Shown one piece after another: positions 19,200 through 28,057 of a stretch of DNA of 64,000 bases. Location: positions 1 through 64,000 of the forward strand of contig NZ_BBWZ01000025.1 of the NCBI RefSeq assembly GCF_001015055.1, read 5' to 3'. Made by a program: the position numbers and the translations under genes. Below the pieces are notes generated by a model. That model had not been told where the DNA came from and searched no databases. It saw nothing but the letters and a program-made list of their open reading frames with translations. The first letter of the stretch is position 1. Every line of letters begins with the position of its first letter. The DNA is from Aneurinibacillus tyrosinisolvens (GTDB taxonomy: Bacteria > Bacillota > Bacilli > Aneurinibacillales > Aneurinibacillaceae).

Positions 19200-19368
19200 T
19201 GGCTGCACTCCTATCTTTATATAAGTTTTCGTTTTTTTCCTGTTGCTACGCGGACGTTTCATTCTATTTTATCTTACCCAGCCAGCGGCTGCATAATGTA
19301 AAGCAAAGAAAATCCGTTTTCTCTGAATGTTTAAGAGAAAACGGATCTGTTTCCTTACAGTAAAAATA

Positions 19369-20085
19369 TCAGAATACCAGATTAGAGGCAATGGATTTAC
19401 GAAATGCGAGAAGAGCCTGCACGAATGCCTCCGGATTTTCGAGCATAACGTAGTGGCCTGCCCCTTCAATCACCTCGCACTGTGCATCCGGTAGAGTTTC
19501 TTTTGCGTTTTCAAGAGCTCCAGCGGGAAGAAGGCGATCCTCGGAACCGTATAAGGCAAGAACAGGTATTTTCAATGCAGCAAAGGATGCTTTCCCCTTG
19601 TAATCATTACAGCAGGAAAAATCATTGTGTGCAACCTGCATTGATACTTGATTTCTTTGTCTTTGTTCTTCTTCCAGCAGATCTTCATTCACGTTTTTTC
19701 CGTAGGATGCCCGGAAAAAAGACGCCGGAAATGTCCCTTCCACCAGCTGAAGCAGCAGTTTAGGGTGGACAGGCAGCTCATAATGGCTGGCGGTAAGCAC
19801 CAATCCTTTAACATAAGGATTATGGGCAGCCAGCTCCATGCCGATCATCCCTCCCATGGAATGTCCGACTACGATAACCGGCTGCCGGCCGATATGCCCG
19901 TTAAGCCATTGTGCATATTCTTCAATGCTTGCACAGCATGCTTCGCCGGCATTTTCCCCATGTCCCGGCAAATCAACAAAGAGGCAGGGGATCCCTTCAA
20001 GTTTTTGTTCAATCCCCCTGAATTTATCCTTGCTGCCCGCGGCTCCATGTATAAACAGAAATGGAATGCTTCCGAATTGGCTCAT
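19369..20085 (-). CDS. alpha/beta hydrolase
   Basis: 238 residues with a complete alpha/beta hydrolase pattern: oxyanion segment FIHGAAGSK (12-20), nucleophile S76 in VVGHSMGG, acid D183 in YGSEDRLLP and H211 in EGAGHYV. The cap region (about 105-160) is short. The substrate is unknown; the fold includes esterases, thioesterases and BioH/MenH-like enzymes. It is 22 bp downstream of the hydroxyacyl-CoA dehydrogenase gene on the same strand, which could hint at a role in acyl-CoA metabolism, but this is weak. Confidence 0.85.
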   Translation of the reverse strand: MSQFGSIPFLFIHGAAGSKDKFRGIEQKLEGIPCLFVDLPGHGENAGEACCASIEEYAQWLNGHIGRQPVIVVGHSMGGMIGMELAAHNPYVKGLVLTASHYELPVHPKLLLQLVEGTFPASFFRASYGKNVNEDLLEEEQRQRNQVSMQVAHNDFSCCNDYKGKASFAALKIPVLALYGSEDRLLPAGALENAKETLPDAQCEVIEGAGHYVMLENPEAFVQALLAFRKSIASNLVF

Positions 20086-20107
20086 TTGCTCTCCCCCGCC
20101 TCATCCA

Positions 20108-20959
20108 TTATTTTTGGTAGTCGTAAAAGCCTTTACCTGTCTTGCGGCCGAGATGCCCTGCTCTTACGAGTTTGCGGAGCAGCGGCGCGCAGCGGTATTT
20201 CGAGTCCTGTGTTTCCTCATACAAAGAATCCTGTACATAGAGGAGTGTGTCCAATCCGATTAAGTCAGCCAGAGCAAGCGGTCCAATCGGGTGGTTGGCG
20301 CCCAGCTTCATTCCTTTGTCGATATCTTCTGCGCTTGCGGTACCTTCCTGCAGTACGAAAATCGCTTCATTAATCATCGGAACAAGAATTCGGTTTACCG
20401 CGAAAAGCGGCGCCTCTTTTACATCAATCGTTTCTTTGCCCATTGCTTCAACGACTTGCTTCGCCTTCCTGTACGTTTCTTCTTCTGTGCTTTGCCCGCG
20501 GATGAGTTCAACTAGCTTCATAACCGGAACCGGGTTAAAGAAGTGGACGCCGATGACGCTGCCTGGACTTTCTGTCACACTCGCAATTTCTGTAACGCTC
20601 AGGCCCGATGTATTCGTGGCAAGAATGGTGTCCGGGTTGACAACGGCAGATAGCCTGGCAAACACTTCTTTCTTTAATTCCATATTTTCACTAACTGCTT
20701 CAATGATGAAGTCGACTTCTTTTAAGCGCTCCCACTCTACCGTCGTAACAAGGGCATGCGTGTATTCGTTTTTCTTTTCCTCCGTAAGCCTTCCTTTCTC
20801 GATTCCCCTGTCCCAATTTTTCTGAATGCCTGACAGGCCGCGGTCAAAGAACTCCGGCTTCTGTTCCACAGCTATCACCTGAAAGCCCGCCTCGATTGCT
20901 GCCTGCGCAATGCCAGCGCCCATCGTTCCGAATCCGATAACACCTAGTTTCTTTTCCAT
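20108..20959 (-). CDS. 3-hydroxybutyryl-CoA dehydrogenase
   Basis: 283 residues, typical for Hbd/PaaH/MmgB enzymes. The N-terminal Rossmann motif [12 protein letters not shown] (9-20) binds NAD(P), [14 protein letters not shown] and the catalytic [13 protein letters not shown] follow, and the C-terminal helical domain ends with [14 protein letters not shown]. It interconverts acetoacetyl-CoA and 3-hydroxybutyryl-CoA. No thiolase or crotonase is adjacent, so the pathway (butyrate/PHB metabolism, mother-cell lipid use or other) stays open. It probably shares a message with the downstream hydrolase. Confidence 0.93.
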   Translation of the reverse strand: MEKKLGVIGFGTMGAGIAQAAIEAGFQVIAVEQKPEFFDRGLSGIQKNWDRGIEKGRLTEEKKNEYTHALVTTVEWERLKEVDFIIEAVSENMELKKEVFARLSAVVNPDTILATNTSGLSVTEIASVTESPGSVIGVHFFNPVPVMKLVELIRGQSTEEETYRKAKQVVEAMGKETIDVKEAPLFAVNRILVPMINEAIFVLQEGTASAEDIDKGMKLGANHPIGPLALADLIGLDTLLYVQDSLYEETQDSKYRCAPLLRKLVRAGHLGRKTGKGFYDYQK

Positions 20960-21133
20960 GTTTGTCTCCCTCTCCTCTTATTCTTCTTGGAATGAATGGC
21001 TTAGTCTCCTTCGTCTCATGTATTACCTTTCCATTTCTCTTCTCCATTTTCCTTCACAAGCCAGCGAATTTGTCATAATTAATCAATTATTCATGATACA
21101 ATAAAAGAAAATAGGAAGAGAGGTCATACAAAA

Positions 21134-21589
21134 ATGGAAAAACACTCCTTTCATTTAACAGCCGGCTGGGATGGCGGAAGGCTTGGACAAGGAAACATCT
21201 CCATTGGGAGCCTTCAGTCTGCCATCTCAATCCCTGCGGAGCTAAACGGCCCCGGCGTTGGCACAAACCCGGAGGAAATGCTCATTGGGGCCGCATCTAC
21301 GTGCTATTTGATTACACTGGCGGCCATACTCGAGAATAAGGCCTTACCTGTAGAAAATCTTTCGCTTACGACAGAAGGAATCGTAAGCCAGGAGGGCAGT
21401 CGTCTTTCTTTTGAAAAAATCATTCACCGCCCGTCTATTCTTCTCGCCCCGGAAGCGACAGAGGAGCAGGTGGAAACAGCAAAAACCGCTTCGGTGCGCG
21501 CAGAAAAAGCGTGCATGATTTCCAAAGCAGTACAGGGGAATGTTGAGGTAACAGTGGAACCATCCGCGACAGTAAGAAACAAGGCATAG
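21134..21589 (+). CDS. OsmC family peroxiredoxin-like protein
   Basis: 151 residues with both conserved redox cysteines of the OsmC/Ohr family, C57 in GAASTCYLITLA and C127 in AEKACMISKAV. The spacing and the N-terminal GWDGGRLGQGNI resemble the SACOL1771-type subfamily rather than Ohr. Such proteins reduce organic peroxides using a dithiol. A GAGAGG site precedes the ATG. It is divergent from the hydroxyacyl-CoA dehydrogenase gene; a short non-coding stretch follows. Confidence 0.85.
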   Translation: MEKHSFHLTAGWDGGRLGQGNISIGSLQSAISIPAELNGPGVGTNPEEMLIGAASTCYLITLAAILENKALPVENLSLTTEGIVSQEGSRLSFEKIIHRPSILLAPEATEEQVETAKTASVRAEKACMISKAVQGNVEVTVEPSATVRNKA

Positions 21590-21748
21590 TCATTGAGAAA
21601 AACCTCGCACTCATCGCTCCCTTGTTGTAAGAAAAGAAGCCCCATTGTAGAATATAATTAAATAAATTTCATTTTGTGCCACATTAGACATCCAACCAGG
21701 AGAGTTGATGAAATATATTGCAGGTAGCGGTAAAGAGGAGGTCAGAAC

Positions 21749-22030
21749 ATGAGTGACGAGATACTAAAGCAAATTCTTACTGAGCTGCAGACAATGAATC
21801 AACGTATAGGTGCTTTGGAAAACGGGCAAGAAACATTGGGGGAAGGTCAGAACGAATTACGAGCTCAGATACACCGGGAGTTTGCGGAAGTAAAAGCAGA
21901 TCTGCGCATTATTAAAGACCAGACAGCCAAAAACAGCGAGCTGCAGTCACCGGTAAGCGATGTGCAGAAGGAAGTAGAAGAGCTGAGGCTAGATTTGAAA
22001 ATTCTAAAACGGGCCATTACGAACCAATAA
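21749..22030 (+). CDS. small coiled-coil protein of unknown function
   Basis: 93 residues, charged and helical throughout, with no cysteine, tryptophan or signal. Heptad-like spacing runs from about 3 to 60 (ILKQILTELQTMNQRIGALENGQ...) and again at 70-90. An AGGAGG site stands nine bases before the ATG. Short coiled-coil proteins of this kind are frequent in Bacillales without known function. The good ribosome site and clean stop support a real gene. Confidence 0.6.
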   Translation: MSDEILKQILTELQTMNQRIGALENGQETLGEGQNELRAQIHREFAEVKADLRIIKDQTAKNSELQSPVSDVQKEVEELRLDLKILKRAITNQ

Positions 22031-22175
22031 ATGACTCAGCATTTTGCGGGGTCTTTTTTATGTACAAGGGGGAAGGAACATCGCGTTCATCGCCCGCGAT
22101 GTTTTCCTTCCATGGAACTTTACTTTATAAATTTAAAGCAACATATACTTTCAAAAAGAACTATGTGGACAATGT

Positions 22176-22990
22176 TTAAGAAATTTCCTCAAGTTTCTGG
22201 AGAATACGGCGTTTGCGGTAGAGCATTTTCCCCGTTTCCGCAACTTCCTCTACCGTCGATTTATTCAGGTAGGCGCCGAACAAAATCCCCGCAATAGGGA
22301 CCATTTGAAAAAGCTTTTTCCACCCAAAATTATCTCTGTACGTGGTAACGACTTCGCGCCAGCCCTGAAGCTGAGAAATCGCCTGCCCGGTCTTCTTCCC
22401 GCTTTCAAACTCAGCAAGGTCTTCAATAATCGCTTTTTTGCCAACAATATCAGACGAAGAGAACTGCAAGCATTTTACAATAAAAATCCGCTCCGTTTTT
22501 TCGTTTGGATTATATCCGTAAGCGAGGGCCATCTCCTGTAATACTTTAAGCGATAAGCCGAGTAGGGCCGGAATATCGATAGCAAGCGTAAAGATGCCGC
22601 CGATTCCCGTTGTCGCTCCCTGAACAGCGGCCATTTTCCCCCTTGATTGCATGATTTCATCAGCCACTTCATCCATGCGGGCAACGGGCAAACGGGCAAC
22701 GTCTTCTATTGCAGGTATGTCCTTGCTGCCGGCATTTTCCCCTCAGCAAACCGGCGAAGGATCCCGCTTTCCGTAATTAAATATTTCCCGCCGGATTGGA
22801 CATACCCCCCTACCTCATCAACGGCCTGACCCACCTTTTCCTGAATAAACTTCGGTGTAAGCTTATCAAGCAGCATAAACGGCAGCCGGCCCAGCTTTTC
22901 CCAGAACCATAAATCTTTCTGCTCCTCTTCCCATTTCTTTACCTTATGGAGTTCCGCCAGGAGATACTCTCTCGTTTCCATCCGTTCCAC
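22176..22990 (-). pseudogene. EcsC family protein, split by a frameshift
   Basis: Two adjacent minus-strand frames together give a complete EcsC-like protein. The first (22990-22706) runs LLAELHKVKKWEEEQKDLWFWEK... to FAEGKMPAA, then leaves frame. The second resumes as SKDIPAIEDVARLPVARMDEVADEIM and continues with QGATTGIGGIFTLAIDIPALLGLS to LQKLEEIS. One extra base near 22728 explains the break. A repeat CGGGCAAACGGGCAACG lies close by at about 22681-22697. No ecsAB is adjacent. It may be a true pseudogene or a sequencing error. Confidence 0.8.
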
Positions 22991-23062
22991 TCTCATCACT
23001 CCTTTCACAGCATCCTAGAAGGTATTCGCAACGTATCCGGAAAAACCTTTCGATAATGCCAT

Positions 23063-23091
23063 TTGCTATTTTCATCTTCGGATTCTATACT
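23063..23091 (+). promoter_or_regulatory. sigma-A promoter of the kinase-like gene
   Basis: TTGCTA (23063-23068), 17 bp, TATACT (23086-23091). It argues that translation starts at ATG 23138 rather than at the upstream TTG, which is part of the -35 box. Confidence 0.65.
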
Positions 23092-23137
23092 AAACACGTT
23101 AAACGTGAATGAACTTCACAAAAAAGTGGGGATTTAT

Positions 23138-23827
23138 ATGGCACTACCACCCGAACAACAGTATGATTCAAAAGAAAAACAGAACGGTACGCTCGCGTTA
23201 TTTATAAAAAAAACGGAGGCAGATCTTCTATCGGCACTGCAAGTTGAAAGCATTGACCCCTACGATCCGGTAGACGTATCCGCCATTCCTTCACCCTGGA
23301 AAACGGTAGGAGCTGGTAACTATGCCGCCGTTGTTTTTCATCCTGGTTTTCCGGATTGGGTCGTTAAGATATATGCCCCGGGTCGTCCCGGCCTTTCCGA
23401 GGAGGCTAGCGTCTACCGGAAGCTTGGCCCTCACCCCGCTTACTCAGAATGTCTGCATGAAGGGAAAAATTACCTGGTTCTCAAACGATTAAAAGGGGTC
23501 ACTCTATATGATTGCCTTCACCGGGGGATACGCATTCCAAAAAAGGTAATAAAAGATATTGATGATGCTCTTGAGTATGCAAGAACAAGAGGACTTCACC
23601 CGTGCGATGTACACGGGAAAAATGTAATGCTCGTAAACGGGCGCGGCGTTGTCGTTGATGTATCGGATTTCTACAAAACGGAAGCTTGTTCAAAATGGGA
23701 GGATGTAAAAAAGGCTTATTATAAAGTGTATCTTCCCTTTTTCTACCGCTTCCCTGTCCCCGTTCCTTATTCTTTATTGAACATCGTACGGAAAGGGTAT
23801 CGTTTCTACAAAAAACTGAGGAAATAA
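23138..23827 (+). CDS. protein kinase-like (serine/threonine kinase fold) protein
   Basis: 229 residues from ATG 23138, which follows GTGGGGA and lies 46 bp after a promoter. Kinase-fold elements can be followed: a glycine-rich strand (VGAGNYAAVVFH), VAIK-like WVVKIYAPG with the lysine, an ALEYARTRGLHPCDVHGKNVML catalytic-loop region (HGKN in place of HRDxKxxN) and VVVDVSDF in the position of DFG. The loop lacks the usual HRD aspartate pattern, although D in PCDVHGKN may serve. B. subtilis YbdM/YrzF-like proteins are comparable. Activity is uncertain. It converges on the first pspA gene. Confidence 0.7.
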   Translation: MALPPEQQYDSKEKQNGTLALFIKKTEADLLSALQVESIDPYDPVDVSAIPSPWKTVGAGNYAAVVFHPGFPDWVVKIYAPGRPGLSEEASVYRKLGPHPAYSECLHEGKNYLVLKRLKGVTLYDCLHRGIRIPKKVIKDIDDALEYARTRGLHPCDVHGKNVMLVNGRGVVVDVSDFYKTEACSKWEDVKKAYYKVYLPFFYRFPVPVPYSLLNIVRKGYRFYKKLRK

Positions 23828-23866
23828 TAGAGGGACCAAGCTGGCTGGCCCCTGTCCTTTGCACCT

Positions 23867-24544
23867 TTATTTAGCAGCGGCAGCCTGTACCTCTGCTTTA
23901 CTTTTCTTAAGAAGCTCTAACTCTTTTTCGACCTTCTCGCTGCCTGCGATTTCCGTATCGGACAGCGTATAGGCCTCGCGTAAGTACCGGCTTGGATCAG
24001 CGCTCGCCTCCATCATCATAATCCTTTCTTCCATCCGGGCGAATCCCTTCACCGCGCTTTCCGTGTCAATCGAATAAATCGCCCTGTTCATTTGCTTTGT
24101 AGCCTTTGCTGCATTCGCTCTGGCCAGCAGTGCGGCTTTCTTGTTTTTCATTTCGTAATATTTATCTTTTAACTCCTGCATCTGCCCGCGAAGTACATTA
24201 TTTTGTGAAATAAGCGCTTCGTACTGAGTGCGGTATTCCATTACTTTTCCTTCACACACCTGCTTGTCCGCAATCGCCTGCCTGGCCACTGCTTCGTCTC
24301 CTTTCTCAATCGCAAACTCCGCCTGCCGCAAGCGCTTTTCGATACGCTGCTCGGTTTCTTCCACTTGCGCCTTCCACTTTTTCTCCATCGCTACCTGGCG
24401 TGCGAGCATGACTTCCGCCTGGGAGATTTCCTTTTCGATTTCCCTCATATACTGGTTTAGCATACTTATCGGCTCTTCCACCTGATCCAGCACTTCATGT
24501 ACCGTTGCAACCGTAATATCCCGTACGCGTTTGAAAATACCCAT
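23867..24544 (-). CDS. pspA: PspA/IM30 family envelope-stress protein (copy 1)
   Basis: 225 residues, almost all coiled coil: MGIFKRVRDITVATVHEVLDQVEEPISMLNQYMREIEKEI... through to about residue 200, ending KKSKAEVQAAAAK. PspA/LiaH proteins form ESCRT-III-like oligomers on damaged membranes. The gene lies downstream of a small membrane-protein gene (gap 35 bp) on the same strand. A second, clearly paralogous pair lies at 27.0-28.1 kb; the two PspA proteins share most of the N-terminal 200 residues, including SIDTESA.KGFARMEE.I.MMEA.A. Expression is probably induced by cell-envelope stress. Confidence 0.92.
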   Translation of the reverse strand: MGIFKRVRDITVATVHEVLDQVEEPISMLNQYMREIEKEISQAEVMLARQVAMEKKWKAQVEETEQRIEKRLRQAEFAIEKGDEAVARQAIADKQVCEGKVMEYRTQYEALISQNNVLRGQMQELKDKYYEMKNKKAALLARANAAKATKQMNRAIYSIDTESAVKGFARMEERIMMMEASADPSRYLREAYTLSDTEIAGSEKVEKELELLKKSKAEVQAAAAK

Positions 24545-24579
24545 TCTATTTTTCCTCCTTATTTTTCAGCCTGTGTTTT

Positions 24580-24864
24580 TTAGTTTTTGTTTTTTACTGC
24601 CTTCTCCCATTGATCCAGCTCGTCGAAATCACGGCGCAGTTCAGGGGAATGATGATACGGCACACTCATATGCATTTCGGTATTCATTTCCATCCCACTC
24701 TCCGCCGGGTTTCCTTTTAGGAGTCTCCACCCTGTCATGATGAAAAAGCCTGCAATCAGGACAGGAATCAGCCATCCCATACCTAGAACTCCGAGCAGCA
24801 TGATTCCCCCTACCATCATCAAACCCATTCCAAAGATACGCGACCCGCGTCCCTTTTTTTTCAT
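24580..24864 (-). CDS. small membrane protein of the PspA module (copy 1)
   Basis: 94 residues: a basic start (MKKKGRGSRIFG), two close membrane helices (MGLMMVGGIMLLGVLGMGW and LIPVLIAGFFIMTGWRLL, about 13-50) and a polar tail ending FDELDQWEKAVKNKN. It resembles the LiaI/LiaF transmembrane region and probably recruits PspA to the membrane. The paralogue at 27767 has the same plan and the same DFD.LD.WEK..KN end. Confidence 0.75.
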   Translation of the reverse strand: MKKKGRGSRIFGMGLMMVGGIMLLGVLGMGWLIPVLIAGFFIMTGWRLLKGNPAESGMEMNTEMHMSVPYHHSPELRRDFDELDQWEKAVKNKN

Positions 24865-25004
24865 GTTTATCTTCTTCCCTTCCTTTGATTTATCTTCTTG
24901 TGTTTATCTTACCTTGTCCCTTCTTTTTCCATAACGGGCGCCTGGTTGATTTTGTCTCCAACCCGGGACGTAGAACCTTCTCAGTCCGGGGTTCCGCAAA
25001 TAAG

Positions 25005-25043
25005 AAAAACGCGGGGAGTTTCTACACTCACGCCCGCGTTTAT
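25005..25043 (-). terminator. terminator of the thioesterase gene
   Basis: AAACGCGGG / CCCGCGTTT arms; on the minus strand the stem is followed by a T-rich run. It lies 15 bp after the thioesterase stop. Confidence 0.7.
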
Positions 25044-25057
25044 TTTAAATAACTGCC

Positions 25058-25501
25058 TTATTCCCTTGTCTTTTTTTCATAACGGTAGAAAGTTCCCGTT
25101 GTAATACACATAACCTCTCCTGCTTCATTCTCAATTGTACATTCCGCAAATACAACATTGTAGCCCTCTTTTACAAAGCGAGCACTCGCTCGGATCTTTC
25201 CCGCACTTGTCGCCTTTAAATATGAGGTTTTTAATTCAAGAGAAACATATGAGGCCTGCTTATACCGAAAATTCAAGTGGCCCATCGCGGTATCTGCGAT
25301 GTATGTATAGATGCCTCCATGGACAACTCCGATCGGATTTAGCATCACCTCAGAAATCGGGCATTCGATTTGACATGTCTTTTTTTCATCATCGTAAGAA
25401 AAAGTAAGATTCAGGAGATGAAACATGAGTAAACCTTCAGGCCGTATTTCCTTTTTATCATATGCTCTCTCCACATTTTCCATAAATCCCTTCTTATCCA
25501 T
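25058..25501 (-). CDS. PaaI-type hotdog thioesterase
   Basis: 147 residues of the hotdog fold, with the PaaI/4HBT signature NPIGVVHGGIYTYIADTAMGHL (about 52-73; G59/G60 and the catalytic D/T region) and a second strand block SYLKATSAGKIRASARFVKEG. It would hydrolyse acyl- or aryl-CoA thioesters; the natural substrate is not evident. It sits between the two PspA modules without obvious functional connection. The ATG at 25501 is preceded by AGGAGGCAG. Confidence 0.85.
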   Translation of the reverse strand: MDKKGFMENVERAYDKKEIRPEGLLMFHLLNLTFSYDDEKKTCQIECPISEVMLNPIGVVHGGIYTYIADTAMGHLNFRYKQASYVSLELKTSYLKATSAGKIRASARFVKEGYNVVFAECTIENEAGEVMCITTGTFYRYEKKTRE

Positions 25502-25645
25502 ACTGCTGCCTCCTTACATTCCAAAGCTTATGTTTTTACATTAAAACTATCATACCACTCAGTGATTGAATATTCACTTTAATATCAAAACTTTCTCTTC
25601 GTTCATATGATACAAATGGCAGCACATTGGAGAGGAGGGAAAGCG

Positions 25646-25849
25646 GTGGCTAAGAATAATAAAAAGAAGACCTATCAGCCAACTGAGGATCGAAATAAAT
25701 ATAACATGAGAACGGTTACATCAAATCAGTGCATCGTATGCAAACAGCAGTGTGAACGAGGCATTAAGTATATGGAGAAGATGGCACAGCCGGGAGCGGT
25801 AGGTTTTGGGGTCCCCTGTATTCTGACAAAAGGAAAACCTTACAAATAG
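25646..25849 (+). CDS. small cysteine-containing protein of unknown function
   Basis: About 67 residues from GTG 25646, which has GAGGAGGGA seven bases upstream; the frame extends to ATG 25607 without such a site. A lysine/asparagine-rich N-terminus (VAKNNKKKTYQPTEDRNKY) precedes CIVCKQQC and a later single cysteine in GVPCILTKGKPYK. CxxC...C spacing suggests metal binding. The family is unknown to me, though short proteins of this kind recur in Bacillales. A terminator follows. Confidence 0.6.
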   Translation: MAKNNKKKTYQPTEDRNKYNMRTVTSNQCIVCKQQCERGIKYMEKMAQPGAVGFGVPCILTKGKPYK

Positions 25850-25902
25850 CACTTTATTTATTTTATACTATGTACTATCGCTTGAGGGCCTCCATCCTAC
25901 AG

Positions 25903-25929
25903 AAAAAGACACCGAATCGGTGTCTTTTT
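25903..25929. terminator. bidirectional terminator
   Basis: AAAAAGACACCGA / TCGGTGTCTTTTT, a perfect stem with almost no loop, between two convergent small genes. Confidence 0.85.
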
Positions 25930-25949
25930 CACTTATGGGAATACAGAAA

Positions 25950-26204
25950 TTATACTCTTCTCGGATGGTTCCTCGCCATCGTAACAAAGGTCTGTTCATC
26001 CTCTATTAACCCGCAGACTCCGCACTGTACACGGCGCACGCTTCCCCGGTACGGCATATGAAACAGATCCAGCTCGTCCTGCTCGTAGTACTGTACAGCT
26101 TCCCCACTCTCGGGATTAAGCTTCACATAAACAGGAGCCTGGTCTACAATCGCAAAACGGGTACGGTTGCTTTTACAGGACGGACATAAATAAGGTGTAT
26201 TCAT
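25950..26204 (-). CDS. zinc-ribbon protein of unknown function
   Basis: 84 residues from ATG 26204, which has GGAGGGAAGG upstream; the frame continues to 26246 without a better start. Two CxxC pairs (CPSC near residue 7, CGVCG near 62) indicate a split zinc ribbon with about 50 residues between. The central part (VDQAPVYVKLNPESGEAVQYYEQDELDLF) is acidic. No recognised family. It faces HU across a short gap. Confidence 0.65.
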   Translation of the reverse strand: MNTPYLCPSCKSNRTRFAIVDQAPVYVKLNPESGEAVQYYEQDELDLFHMPYRGSVRRVQCGVCGLIEDEQTFVTMARNHPRRV

Positions 26205-26281
26205 ATCATCCCTTCCCTCCTTTCCCCTTATTATTCCCATAAGCACTTCATTTATTTTTATAGGAAAAAAGAAGAAAGAGA

Positions 26282-26322
26282 AAACAAAAATGCAACAGCT
26301 ATTTTAGAAATAGCTGCTGCAT
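26282..26322 (-). terminator. terminator of the HU gene
   Basis: TGCAACAGCTATTT / AAATAGCTGCTGCA stem; on the minus strand it is followed by TTTTTGTTTT. Confidence 0.75.
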
Positions 26323-26355
26323 CCATACATTCATAGTATTCCCTTATGTTGCTGA

Positions 26356-26634
26356 TTAGCGGTTGTTTACTGCATCTTTCAATGCTTTACCAGGTGTAAA
26401 CGCCGGCGCCTTGCTTGCTGCGATTTCAATTTCCGCACCTGTTTGCGGATTGCGTCCTTTACGGGCTGCGCGCTCACGCACATCGAAGTTACCGAAACCG
26501 ATGAGTTGAACTTTATCTCCATCTTTTAATGCTTCGGAGATAGAGCTGAATACCGCTTCCACAGCTCTTGTTGCATCTTTCTTGCTAATCCCGGAAGTTT
26601 CTACTACTTTTTGAATGAGTTCTGTCTTATTCAT
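26356..26634 (-). CDS. hup: DNA-binding protein HU
   Basis: 92 residues with the whole HU/IHF fold: [29 protein letters not shown] at the start, [21 protein letters not shown] in the DNA-embracing arm and [14 protein letters not shown] at the end. HU compacts the nucleoid and is usually essential in Bacillus (HBsu). An AAGGAGG site precedes the ATG. The gene is monocistronic, with its own terminator. Confidence 0.97.
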   Translation of the reverse strand: MNKTELIQKVVETSGISKKDATRAVEAVFSSISEALKDGDKVQLIGFGNFDVRERAARKGRNPQTGAEIEIAASKAPAFTPGKALKDAVNNR

Positions 26635-26984
26635 ATGTACCCTCCTTAAAAAATACGTGTTTAAGATTCATTATATCTCTATTCTTCCAAAACAAAAGTA
26701 GATTTAAACCATTAAATAAAAGAATTTCTGTTTTTTTCTAAAAATTTTACAATAATTTCAAAAAACTGTGTTTAAATGTCTGTCTTCTGTCTCTTTTATA
26801 CTACCCGTCCATCGCCTTTTTCTCTTCCTGACCCAGCAGCTGCTCTTCCGTTGTAAAGCGTCTTCCTTCATAAATCACTGTGTCTCCCCCCGGCTCTCCT
26901 ACGCGTTGTATTTGCCTACTCTATCTTTCCATTCTAAGATAGGCGGCATCCTTTCACACCGTAAATAGAATTGCGGGGGTAAAC
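26635..26984. other. 350-bp gap without a supported gene
   Basis: The stretch holds the HU promoter region (a TATAAT-like -10 on the minus strand near 26675) and AT-rich sequence. An open frame of 66 residues at 26768 has no ribosome site and no family features, so I do not call it. Confidence 0.5.
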
Positions 26985-27013
26985 AAAAAACCGCCTCTAT
27001 GCAGGGCGGTTTT
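26985..27013 (-). terminator. terminator of the second PspA module
   Basis: AAAACCGCC / GGCGGTTTT with a 9-nt loop, followed on the minus strand by TTTTTTG, 14 bp after the pspA stop. Confidence 0.85.
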
Positions 27014-27026
27014 GTGAGAAACAGGG

Positions 27027-27728
27027 TTATTTTTCCGGAAGCTTCGTTGCGCTGTTTTCTGTTTGGGAAGGTTTCTTTCTAGCTTCCTTCAAACGGGACA
27101 ATTCTTCCTCCACACGGGGGTTAGGATTATAGCCGGCAGGCATAGCAGATGAATAGTGGGCCCTCATGTACTGGCGTGCCTCTGCATCGGCTTCCATCAT
27201 GAGGATTTTCTCCTCCATCCGGGCGAAACCCTTAGCCGCGCTTTCTGTGTCGATAGAATTCATGACCACATTCATTTGCCTGCTTGTTCTCGCTACGTTG
27301 GCCCGTGCGAGAAGAGCCGCCTTCTTATTGCGCATTTCATAGAACTTTTCTTTTAGTTCCTGAAGCTGCTCCCGCAGCATGCTCGTTTGCTGTTTTGCCA
27401 TTTGGTGGTTGTTCCGATATTCTTCTATTTTAACCTCACACGTCTGCTTATCTTCAAGCGCCCGGCGTGCGACTTCCTCTTCACCCATATCGACAGCTAG
27501 CTCGGCCTGGCGGCTGCGTTTTTCCATCCTCTCCTGCGTCTCTCCCACGAGCAGGCTCCATTTCTTTTCCATCGCTACCTGGCGCGCGATAGAAACTTCC
27601 GCACGGGAAATCTCGCTCTCCATATCTCTCATGTACTGATTCAGCATCGCTACAGGATCTTCTACGCGGTCTAACACTTCGTGCAGGGTGGCCATTGTAA
27701 TATCTTCTACTCTTTTAAAAATACTCAT
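27027..27728 (-). CDS. pspA: PspA/IM30 family envelope-stress protein (copy 2)
   Basis: 233 residues, coiled coil from about 10 to 205. It starts MSIFKRVEDITMATLHEVLDRVEDPVAMLNQYMRDM, nearly parallel to copy 1, and ends with a longer polar tail (RLKEARKKPSQTENSATKLPEK). Same role as copy 1: membrane-damage response by oligomer formation. It lies 38 bp downstream of the second small membrane protein. The conserved order and matching upstream sequence indicate duplication of the two-gene unit rather than independent acquisition. Confidence 0.92.
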   Translation of the reverse strand: MSIFKRVEDITMATLHEVLDRVEDPVAMLNQYMRDMESEISRAEVSIARQVAMEKKWSLLVGETQERMEKRSRQAELAVDMGEEEVARRALEDKQTCEVKIEEYRNNHQMAKQQTSMLREQLQELKEKFYEMRNKKAALLARANVARTSRQMNVVMNSIDTESAAKGFARMEEKILMMEADAEARQYMRAHYSSAMPAGYNPNPRVEEELSRLKEARKKPSQTENSATKLPEK

Positions 27729-27766
27729 TGTTTTTTCCTCCTCTTATTTTTCACTTATTTTTCCGT

Positions 27767-28057
27767 TTATTTTCTGTTCTTCATTTGTTTTTCCCATTCA
27801 TCCAGCGCGTCGAAATCCCGCTGGTTTTGCATAGGGGAAGAATAGCCGCCTGCTGAATGGAAAGGATGAGCGGATATTGTATCCATAAACTCCTCGTCCC
27901 GGTGGCCTTTTATCATTCTCCATCCCTTTGTAAGCAAGAATCCTGCGATGAGGAGAGGGATAAGGAAATGCAGATGAAGAACTCCCAGGAGCATAATTCC
28001 TCCAATCCCCATCAATATCATCCCTCTGTTGTACGAGCAGCGTTTTCTTCTTTCCAC
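27767..28057 (-). CDS. small membrane protein of the PspA module (copy 2)
   Basis: 96 residues with two adjacent membrane helices (GMILMGIGGIMLLGVLHLHF, LIPLLIAGFLLTKGWRMI) and a polar tail ending FDALDEWEKQMKNRK. It is paralogous to the 94-residue protein at 24580. Probably the membrane anchor for the PspA copy encoded next to it. Confidence 0.75.
   Translation of the reverse strand: MERRKRCSYNRGMILMGIGGIMLLGVLHLHFLIPLLIAGFLLTKGWRMIKGHRDEEFMDTISAHPFHSAGGYSSPMQNQRDFDALDEWEKQMKNRK

Noticed and set aside
26768-26968. 66-codon open frame between HU and the second PspA module
   Set aside because: No ribosome site and no family features; it lies in AT-rich DNA.
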